A stretch of 51,023 bases of DNA, from contig JAJYDK010000027.1 in the NCBI GenBank assembly GCA_021777555.1, positions 1-51,023 on the forward strand, in the 5' to 3' direction. Of the stretch, positions 25,331-32,284 are shown in pieces. The notes beneath the pieces were generated by a model. The model had not been told where the DNA came from and made no database searches. It saw nothing but the letters and a program-made list of their open reading frames with translations. The DNA is from Pseudomonadota bacterium. Its GTDB lineage: Bacteria > Pseudomonadota > Gammaproteobacteria > Steroidobacterales > Steroidobacteraceae. Made by a program: the position numbers and the translations under genes. Position 1 is the stretch's first letter, and every line of letters begins with the position of its first letter.

Positions 25331-26998
25331 TCAGCTGCCGTGTGCCGCGGACGTGAGGGATGGAGTGTCCGGGGCGGGGAGCGCTCCGGACAGCGCCACC
25401 TGTGTCTCGATCCCGGCGATGCCATCCACCGTCAGCCGATGCGTGCGTTGAAACCGGCGCACCAGCTGTGTCAGGCCCGAATCGTACACATCATCCTCCG
25501 GCTGGCTCGCGGTCACGCCCTCGAGCTTCTGCAGGCTCTGGCGCAGCCGCAGAACATCCGCGCCGCTCATGCCCGCGGAGAGGATCTTCACCGGGCCTGC
25601 AGCCGGGCGCCACAGGATCACGTAATCGCCCAGCCACTCGTTGGTCAGCTCGCCGAGGCGAACCTGGTGCGCCGGGCGGCCGAGATCGAGGGTAGCCCGC
25701 GACTTCCCGAGCCGGGTCAACACGACCTGATGAGAATGGCCCGCAGTGTCCGCCAGGCGCAGGATGGCGGGGCGATTGAACAGGCGCAGCTGACCGAGCG
25801 AGCCCCGCTCCTTCAGGCACTCGAGTCCGTACCGCGACGCCTGGGCGCAAGGATCCTGCCCTCCCGGGGCATAACGCAGACCCCAGAGGTGGAAGAGCCT
25901 CGCGAAGGCCGCATCGGGCGTGGTGTCGCCGGTATATCGCACCAACAATGCCGGCAGCGGCTCGGCGGCGGCCGGGGCGGGGTGGGGAACGGCCGCCGGC
26001 AGGGCCGGCGCATCATGCCGGGGCCCCTGCCCCTGGGGCGCGGCGCGCACCGGCTGAATCTTCGGACGGGAGGGCGCCGCGGATGCCAACCATCCCGGCC
26101 CGAGCCGCCACAGCGCCACACCGGCCGCGCTCAACACCAGGGCCGCCGCGAGGCTCGCCGTCCACGGGACCCATCGGGCCGGAAAGCGCCGTCCAAACAC
26201 CTCGGAGCCCGCCTGCCGCACCAGCGCCGTGGTGATGCGGTGGCAATCGAGCGAGTAGCCGCCGAGCAGGGCGCGGTCGCAGATCACGTTGATGACGCGA
26301 GGCACGCCGCCCGAGATCCGGTGGATCTCCCGCAGCGCGAACCGGCCGAAGATCTCGCTCGTGGCGCCCGCCACGCGCAGCCGGTGACGCACATAGGCCG
26401 CCGTCTCCGGCTCGCTGAGCGGGTCGAGGTGATAGCGGCCCGTGATGCGCTGGGCCAGCTGGCGCAGCTCGTTGCGCGAGAGCAGCTCGCGCAGCTCCGG
26501 CTGGCCGATCAGGATGATCTGCAGGAGCTTGCGGGTGTTGGTTTCAAGGTTGGTGAGCAGGCGGACCTGCTCGAGCACCTCGGGAGCGAGGTTCTGCGCC
26601 TCATCCACCACCAGCACCACGCGCCGCCCGGCGGCGTGGGCGCGCAGCAGGTAGTCGTTGAGGATGTCCACCAGGTCCTTCAGGCTGCGCTCGGCGCTGT
26701 CCGGCACGCCGATGCCGAGCTCCTCGCACAGGGTCAAGAGGAACTCCGGAGGGGTCATCCGCGGATTGAGGATGAGGGCGATCTCGGCGTTCTCCGGCGC
26801 CTGTGCCAGGAGCGAGCGCACGATGGTGGTCTTGCCCGTGCCGACCTCGCCGGTGAGCTGGATGAAACCGCCCGCCTCGTTGATGCCGTAGAGCAGGTGC
26901 GCCATCGCCTCGGCGTGCCGCTCGCTCAGGAAGAGGTAGCGGGGGTCCGGGGTGATCGAGAATGGCTTTTCGTTGAGGCCGAAAAAAGTCAGGTACAT
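25331..26998 (-). CDS. gspA: General secretion pathway ATPase GspA/ExeA with peptidoglycan-binding domain
   Basis: 555 residues. An AAA+ ATPase domain (1-265) carries FFGLNEKPFSITPDPRY, Walker A GEVGTGKTT (50-58) and Walker B VVLVVDEAQNL (about 127-137). One membrane helix lies near residues 280-300. A Pro/Ala linker and a C-terminal region follow, containing a peptidoglycan_binding_1 repeat (DSGLTQLVRRFQRTHRLTVDGIAG, about 510-535). It pairs with gspB to remodel the peptidoglycan for type II secretin insertion. The core gsp genes are not in the window. It starts 21 bases after the dinB stop. Confidence 0.93.
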   Translation of the reverse strand: MYLTFFGLNEKPFSITPDPRYLFLSERHAEAMAHLLYGINEAGGFIQLTGEVGTGKTTIVRSLLAQAPENAEIALILNPRMTPPEFLLTLCEELGIGVPDSAERSLKDLVDILNDYLLRAHAAGRRVVLVVDEAQNLAPEVLEQVRLLTNLETNTRKLLQIILIGQPELRELLSRNELRQLAQRITGRYHLDPLSEPETAAYVRHRLRVAGATSEIFGRFALREIHRISGGVPRVINVICDRALLGGYSLDCHRITTALVRQAGSEVFGRRFPARWVPWTASLAAALVLSAAGVALWRLGPGWLASAAPSRPKIQPVRAAPQGQGPRHDAPALPAAVPHPAPAAAEPLPALLVRYTGDTTPDAAFARLFHLWGLRYAPGGQDPCAQASRYGLECLKERGSLGQLRLFNRPAILRLADTAGHSHQVVLTRLGKSRATLDLGRPAHQVRLGELTNEWLGDYVILWRPAAGPVKILSAGMSGADVLRLRQSLQKLEGVTASQPEDDVYDSGLTQLVRRFQRTHRLTVDGIAGIETQVALSGALPAPDTPSLTSAAHGS

Positions 26999-27019
26999 GA
27001 GGACAGCTGTTGCAACTCG

Positions 27020-28267
27020 CTAGTGCTCGTCCCATCCTGGGACTCGCCCCTTCGGGGCTGGTGCTTCGCATCGTCCAAAATCGCTCCCGGCGATTTTGTC
27101 CATGGTATTGGCGCGCCGCAGCGCGTGCTCGCCGAAGCGCGCCCGGACCTCATCGAGCGCCGCGTCGACGCCCGAGGCCGGCCCCCCGCCGGTGGCGGCC
27201 CGCGGCTCCCGCTCGAACAGACCGAGCTGAGCCGCCGGAGCCAGCTCCGTCAAGACCACCCCCAGCAGGCGCAGTTTCGCATTGTGGTGCTCGGCCAGCC
27301 AGCGCCCGAGCAGCTCTCGGGCGACATCGCGGATCGCCCGCCCTTCCTGCGTGGGAGGGGTGATGGAGCGCTGCCGGGTGAAGGTCGTAAAGTCGTGGCA
27401 GCGGATCTTCACGCCCACACGGGCAGCCATCAGGCCCTTGCGCCGCAGCCGCTCGCAGGCCTTGTCGGCGAGTCGGCAGATCTGTCCGTCGAGTTCGCGC
27501 GGATCGCCCAGATCCCGGGCGAAGGTGTCCTCTGCGCTCAGGGATTTCTCCTCGAGATCGGTGCGCACCGGACGCTCGTCGATTCCGGCGGCGCGCTCGC
27601 GCACTCGAGGCGTATCGCGTCCGAAGAGCGGCCAGAGCACCGAGTCGGGGGCGCTCCTCAAGTCTCTCAGGGTACGCAGCCCGGCGGTCTCCACTTTCTC
27701 GCCCAGCTTGCGTCCAAGCCCCGGCAGGCGGCGCACCGACAGCGGATCGAGCACCTCGAGGATGCGGCTTTCCGGCACGATCGTGAGGCCGTCGGGCTTC
27801 TCCAGATCGGAGGCGATCTTGGCCACCAGCTTGTTGGTGGCCACCCCGACCGACGCCGTAAGCCCGGTCTGGGATCGGATGCGTTCCTTGATTTGCCGGG
27901 CGATGGCCGCAGGCTCGCCCAGTGCCTGAACGCTGGCGGTGACATCGAGATATGCCTCATCGAGCGAGAGGCCCTGCACCAGAGGCGTGATCTCGTGAAA
28001 CACGGCGAATACCTGCCGGGAGACCTCCCGATAGCGTCCCATGCGCGGTGCGACGCAGATGGCCGTCGGACAAAGCCTGAGCGCAACGCCCATGGGCATG
28101 GCCGAGCGCACGCCGAAACGGCGAACCTCGTAGCTCGCCGCCGCCACCACTCCGCGGCCGCCGTCGTGGCCGACCACGATCGGCTTGCCGGCAAGCTGCG
28201 GGTTATCGTGCTGCTCCACGGAGGCGTAGAACGCATCCATGTCGACATGCAGAATGGCGTGGTTCAT
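27020..28267 (-). CDS. dinB: DNA polymerase IV (Y-family)
   Basis: An error-prone translesion polymerase of 415 aa. Catalytic motifs are HVDMDAFYASVEQ at the N-terminus and SLDEAYLDVT (about residue 104), with VATNKLVAKIAS and RRLPGLGRKLGEK of the thumb HhH region. The little-finger domain follows (ARVGVKIRCHDFTTFTRQR). The C-terminal QLGLF is a likely beta-clamp binding peptide. ATG 28267 gives the standard N-terminus. It follows DUF3667 by 26 bases. No LexA-type palindrome was recognised. Confidence 0.95.
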   Translation of the reverse strand: MNHAILHVDMDAFYASVEQHDNPQLAGKPIVVGHDGGRGVVAAASYEVRRFGVRSAMPMGVALRLCPTAICVAPRMGRYREVSRQVFAVFHEITPLVQGLSLDEAYLDVTASVQALGEPAAIARQIKERIRSQTGLTASVGVATNKLVAKIASDLEKPDGLTIVPESRILEVLDPLSVRRLPGLGRKLGEKVETAGLRTLRDLRSAPDSVLWPLFGRDTPRVRERAAGIDERPVRTDLEEKSLSAEDTFARDLGDPRELDGQICRLADKACERLRRKGLMAARVGVKIRCHDFTTFTRQRSITPPTQEGRAIRDVARELLGRWLAEHHNAKLRLLGVVLTELAPAAQLGLFEREPRAATGGGPASGVDAALDEVRARFGEHALRRANTMDKIAGSDFGRCEAPAPKGRVPGWDEH

Positions 28268-28293
28268 GGCGAGGGCACGGGGGGGCCTGGCGC

Positions 28294-29367
28294 TCACATC
28301 ATCAGGAAGCTGTATGAAATGGTGGCCACGAACATCAGCGCGCCTAGGAAAGAATAGGCGAAACCGAGCGTGGTCAGCTTGCCCAGCGTCAGCCAGCGCC
28401 CCTGTCCGTAGACGCGGCGCATCGCCAGATAGAAGTAGACCGGAATGTAGATCGTCACCGCCGTGTCGAGGGGACCGAGCACCACGGGAGAGCGGGTGAG
28501 CATCTTGAGCAGGCTGTCGAGTCCGAGCACCAGGAACAGAAAAGCGTGATTGTGCAGGAAGAACAGCAGGTGCTCGACATAGTACCGGGGCGGCTTGAGG
28601 TAAAGAGGCTTCATCACCAGCGCGAGCAGCGGCAGGAACAGAAACATCGCGCGTTCCAGGTTGTGCTCGATGGCCTCACCCAGGCGCTGCGCTCCACCGT
28701 TCGCGGTGGTGGCCAGGCAGCTCCGTGTCAGCCGTGGCGCGAAGCGGGCGAGCCATCCAGCGTGCTGCCTCACATAGGTTCCCGCCTTGTCGCACATGCG
28801 CTGGCGCGTCCGCGGTGTGGCGCCGGCTCCCGCCAGTCCGGAGGCGATTCCGCCGGCGACACGGGCGGGCGTATGGGCGACGGCGCCCACTCTGGCGGCC
28901 ACGTGGGCCGGAACGACCTTGTACTGAAACGACCCGCGGGCGTTTGTGAAAGTCGGCGCCGTGGAGCTCGAGAGGCGCGTGTGCAGGCCGACGACGAGGA
29001 AGAAGATCAGGCTGACGACCAGGTACAGCCGCACCGGCGGCAGATAGCGGACCCGACGGCCATTGAGAAATTCCCGCGTCAGGAATCCCGGTCGGAACAA
29101 CAGCGCAAAGAGGGTCTGCCACAGGCGCGAGTCGGCGTGAGTGAGATCCTCGGTCGCCTCGCCGATGAAGTGCCAGAAATGATGCACCGGATGATCGTGA
29201 TGGCGCTGACCGCACCCGGCGCAATAGGGACCGGAGAGCGCCGCGCCGCAGTTCTCGCACGCCCGGCTCCCCGCGTGTCCCGCCGTCGGTGCCGCAGCCG
29301 GCTCGATCTCGAGCGTGCTGTCATCCAGCGTGCCGGCATCGGCGGCTGGATCCGCAGGGGAGCTCAT
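28294..29367 (-). CDS. DUF3667 membrane protein with an N-terminal zinc ribbon
   Basis: 357 residues. A CENCGAALSGPYCAGCGQ zinc-ribbon lies at about 37-54. It is followed by the family region HHFWHFIGEATEDLTHADSRLWQTL and FRPGFLTREFLNGRRVRYLPPVRLYL. Five or so membrane helices follow (about 115-135, then several from 245 onward). The family is of unknown function. The start overlaps the fadE stop as ATGA, so the two are translationally coupled. Confidence 0.85.
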   Translation of the reverse strand: MSSPADPAADAGTLDDSTLEIEPAAAPTAGHAGSRACENCGAALSGPYCAGCGQRHHDHPVHHFWHFIGEATEDLTHADSRLWQTLFALLFRPGFLTREFLNGRRVRYLPPVRLYLVVSLIFFLVVGLHTRLSSSTAPTFTNARGSFQYKVVPAHVAARVGAVAHTPARVAGGIASGLAGAGATPRTRQRMCDKAGTYVRQHAGWLARFAPRLTRSCLATTANGGAQRLGEAIEHNLERAMFLFLPLLALVMKPLYLKPPRYYVEHLLFFLHNHAFLFLVLGLDSLLKMLTRSPVVLGPLDTAVTIYIPVYFYLAMRRVYGQGRWLTLGKLTTLGFAYSFLGALMFVATISYSFLMM

Positions 29368-31907
29368 GCGAGGGCGCTCGAGACCCCCGACTCCTCGAGC
29401 TGCGGATGTGTCTGGGTGCCGAGCTCGTGGGGCGCGAAGTCATCGACGTGGATGAGATTCATGACCTTGCGATCATACTCCCGCAACTGCGCCGCTTCCT
29501 GCTCGGAGACGATGCCCGCGGCGAGCGCCTGCTCGATCTGCCCCGGGAGATCGAGCGCGGTGATCTTTCCGGTCTTCACGCCCTCCACGCGGATGCGCTT
29601 CTCGATCGGCTCCATGCGCTCGCTGAGCTCGAGCGCCTCCTCGAGAAGGCCGAGCAGATTGCCGGGCTCGACCGTGCGGTAGATGTGCCGGCACAGCCGC
29701 TCGCGTGAAGCGGAGGGCCGGGTCACGAGCTCGGCGAGCTGCCGGCCCAGCCGGTCGGAAGGCGCCGAGTAGTGCCGGCCGCGGGGAAACACCACCGCCC
29801 GCATGAGGCCGGCGAGCGGCCGGTTGGGGAAGTTGCGCAGGAAGCCGTGCAGCTGCTCCTGGGCATGGTAGAGGAGGTTGCGGCAGGCCCACTCCACGAT
29901 GGGAAGGTCTTCGGCGGGGCGGCCCTGGTTTTCGTGGTGCTTGAGCACCATCGAGGCGAGATACATGTCCGAGAGGACATCGCCGAGGCGCGCCGAGAGG
30001 CTTTCCTTCTTCTTGAGGTAGCCACCGAGTGTCAGCATGGCCACATCCACCATGAAGGCGAACGAGGCGCTGAAGCGCACGATGTGCTGGTAGTAGCGGA
30101 CCGTGGGTCCGTCGACCGGAGAGCGCGTGAAGCGCGCGTGGGTCAGCGCCATGATGAGCGAGCGCACGGCGTTGGAGATCGTGAAGCCGATGTGTCCGAA
30201 CAGCGCCCGGTCGAACTCGTCCACGCCGCGGACGCGGTCCGGATTGCGCGCGGCGTTCATCTCGCGCAGCACGAAGGGATGGCAGCGCACCGCGCCCTGG
30301 CCGAAGATGATCAGGTTACGCGTCAGGAGGTTGGCGCCTTCGACGGTGATGGTGATCGGCACCGCCTGCCAGGCGCGCGCCAGATAGTTCCGGGGTCCGA
30401 GGCAGATGCCCTTGCCGCCGTGGACATCCATGGCGTCGTTGGCCACCTGGCGGCCCATTTCGGTGACGTGGTACTTCAGCATCGCCGAAGGCACCGAGGG
30501 CTTCTCCCCGCCGTCGATGGCGCCGGCGGTGACCGAGCGGGCCGCATCCATGGTGTAAGTGAGGCCTGCCATGCGCGCAAGCACCGCTTCCACGCCTTCG
30601 AACCGACCCACCGGCATGTTGAATTGCCGCCGGATGCGGCTGTAGGCGCCGCTCGCCCACACGCCCGCCTTGGCGCCACCGGTGGCGTTCGAGGGCAGCG
30701 AGATGCAGCGGCCGACCGAGAGCTGCTCGACCAGCATGCGCCAGCCCGCCCCCGCCATCCGTTGTCCGCCGATAATGCAGTCGAGCGGCACGAAAACATC
30801 CCGCCCCTGGATGGGGCCGTTCTGGAACGGGATGTTCACCGGGAAGTGGCGCCGGCCGATCGTGATCCCCGGCGTGTCGCGCGGGATCAGCGCGCAGGTG
30901 ATGCCGACATCCGACTTCCCGCCGAGGAGTCCCTCCGGGTCGAACAGCCGGAAGGCGAGTCCGATGACCGTGGCGATGGGCGCCAGGGTGATGTAGCGCT
31001 TGGAGAAGTTCAGCCGGATGCCGATGATTTCCTTCCCCTGCCACTGTCCACGGCAGACGATGCCGGTGTCGGGGATGGCGGCGGCGTCCGAGCCCGCGCG
31101 CGGACCGGTGAGGGCGAAGCAGGGCACTTCCTCGCCGCGCGCAAGCCGGGGCAGGTAATGGTTCTTCTGCTCCTCGGTGCCGTAGTGGTTGAGCAGCTCC
31201 GCGGGTCCGAGTGAATTGGGTACCGCGACGGTGGAGGAGGCCGTGATGCTGCGGCTGGAGAGCTTGGCGAGCACGCACGAGTGCGCATACGCGGAGAACT
31301 CGAGTCCCCCGTAGCGTTTGGGGATGATCATCGCGAAAAATCCGCGCGACTTGAGGAATTCCCATGCGTGGGGCGGCAGATCCCCACGCTCGTGGGTGAT
31401 GTTCCAGTCATCGAGGATGCGGCACAGCTCCTCGCACGGGCCATCGAGAAACGCCTGCTCTTCGGCCGTCAGCTGCGGTGGCCGGGCCGAGAGCAGCTTC
31501 GACCATGCGGGCGCGCCGGTGAACAGCTCCCCGTCCCACCACACCGTGCCCGCTTCCAACGCCTCGCGCTCGGTCTGCGACATCGCAGGCAGGAGCTTCC
31601 TGTAGGCCTTCATGAACGGGCGCGTGATGAGCGCCTTGCGCAGCGGCCGGACGTTGAGCAGCCACAGTCCGGCGAGCATGAGCCACAGAAACCCCTTCCA
31701 GGTCTGCGCCGCAGCGCCGGCGGCGCCGAAATAGCTGTATGCGGCAAGGAGGACCGTGAACGTGGCGGTGAAGGCGAGCAGGGACAGCCGGCGGTAGGCG
31801 AGGTACAGCACCGCGGCGACGAAGATCAGCGTGATGATTCCGCCCGCCTGAGTCACGGCATAGGCGATGGCCGCAAGAATGACCAGCGACAGGACGACAC
31901 CCAGCAT
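29364..31907 (-). CDS. fadE: Acyl-CoA dehydrogenase FadE
   Basis: A FAD-dependent enzyme that starts each cycle of fatty acid beta-oxidation by forming the 2,3-double bond. At 847 residues it has the length of FadE (about 815). Two to three N-terminal membrane helices (about 1-90) precede the acyl-CoA dehydrogenase domains: FALTGPRAGSDAAAIPDTG, GIRLNFSKRYITLAPIA, MAGLTYTMDAARSVT, DVHGGKGICLGPRNYL and ITVEGANLLTRNLI. A C-terminal DUF1974 helical domain ends the protein. AAGGAG lies six bases before ATG 31907; the frame is open another 670 bases upstream but without similarity. Confidence 0.95.
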   Translation of the reverse strand: MLGVVLSLVILAAIAYAVTQAGGIITLIFVAAVLYLAYRRLSLLAFTATFTVLLAAYSYFGAAGAAAQTWKGFLWLMLAGLWLLNVRPLRKALITRPFMKAYRKLLPAMSQTEREALEAGTVWWDGELFTGAPAWSKLLSARPPQLTAEEQAFLDGPCEELCRILDDWNITHERGDLPPHAWEFLKSRGFFAMIIPKRYGGLEFSAYAHSCVLAKLSSRSITASSTVAVPNSLGPAELLNHYGTEEQKNHYLPRLARGEEVPCFALTGPRAGSDAAAIPDTGIVCRGQWQGKEIIGIRLNFSKRYITLAPIATVIGLAFRLFDPEGLLGGKSDVGITCALIPRDTPGITIGRRHFPVNIPFQNGPIQGRDVFVPLDCIIGGQRMAGAGWRMLVEQLSVGRCISLPSNATGGAKAGVWASGAYSRIRRQFNMPVGRFEGVEAVLARMAGLTYTMDAARSVTAGAIDGGEKPSVPSAMLKYHVTEMGRQVANDAMDVHGGKGICLGPRNYLARAWQAVPITITVEGANLLTRNLIIFGQGAVRCHPFVLREMNAARNPDRVRGVDEFDRALFGHIGFTISNAVRSLIMALTHARFTRSPVDGPTVRYYQHIVRFSASFAFMVDVAMLTLGGYLKKKESLSARLGDVLSDMYLASMVLKHHENQGRPAEDLPIVEWACRNLLYHAQEQLHGFLRNFPNRPLAGLMRAVVFPRGRHYSAPSDRLGRQLAELVTRPSASRERLCRHIYRTVEPGNLLGLLEEALELSERMEPIEKRIRVEGVKTGKITALDLPGQIEQALAAGIVSEQEAAQLREYDRKVMNLIHVDDFAPHELGTQTHPQLEESGVSSALA

Positions 31908-32149
31908 GGAAGCTCCTTCGGGCCGTTTCGTGGGTGGCCACGGCTGCGGAGAACTATAGCGGTTTTCCCGCCGTAGCGGGCGCCCGCCAAGGCGGCTGGC
32001 CGCGCCCTCGCCTGCCCGTCGGACGTGTCCGTGCCGGAGCGCCCCTCGTAACGGGGCCTGGGCGCTACGGCCTGGATCGTGCCGCTGAATCGAGTGCGCC
32101 GCGCCGCGATGGCACATGCCCCTCCGGCGGCGGCACAGACGGCGGTACG

Positions 32150-32175
32150 AAAAAAAGGCGGCCCCCGAAGGGGCC
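32150..32175 (-). terminator. Rho-independent terminator of the TonB receptor gene
   Basis: On the minus strand, a 6-bp stem GGCCCC/GGGGCC (32160-32175, 4-nt loop) is followed by GCC and a run of seven T (32150-32156). It is 110 bases downstream of the receptor stop at 32285. Confidence 0.85.
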
Positions 32176-32179
32176 GACA

Positions 32180-32201
32180 AAACGGCGTCCCGCAAGGGAC
32201 G
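32180..32201 (-). terminator. Second tandem terminator of the TonB receptor gene
   Basis: On the minus strand, CGTCCC and GGGACG form a perfect 6-bp stem with a 4-nt loop (32186-32201), followed by CCGTTTTG. It lies just upstream of the stronger terminator. Confidence 0.65.
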
Positions 32202-32202
32202 G

Positions 32203-32224
32203 CCGCGGAGTTCGAGGTCCGCGG
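32203..32224 (-). other. Hairpin upstream of the tandem terminators
   Basis: CCGCGGA (32203-32209) and TCCGCGG (32218-32224) form a perfect 7-bp stem with an 8-nt loop. No T-run follows. With the next two it makes three hairpins in 75 bases. Confidence 0.55.
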
Positions 32225-32284
32225 TCCCCGGGGCCACCCGCCCGCACGGCGGTCGCCCGGGGAACGCACGAGATCGAGGCCGGA

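Larger units (their letters stand above)
31908..32284. other. Intergenic region between fadE and a TonB receptor
   Basis: About 380 bases. The left part (31908-31990) should hold the fadE promoter; a TATAGT-like box (31953-31958, minus strand) is present without a good -35. The right part carries a hairpin and two tandem terminators for the TonB receptor (listed separately). No gene was recognised. Confidence 0.5.

Noticed and set aside
24914-28357. A 1147-codon open frame on the plus strand
   Set aside because: It lies opposite gspB, gspA and dinB, which have strong family motifs. Long antisense frames are common in GC-rich DNA, and this one has no recognisable domain.
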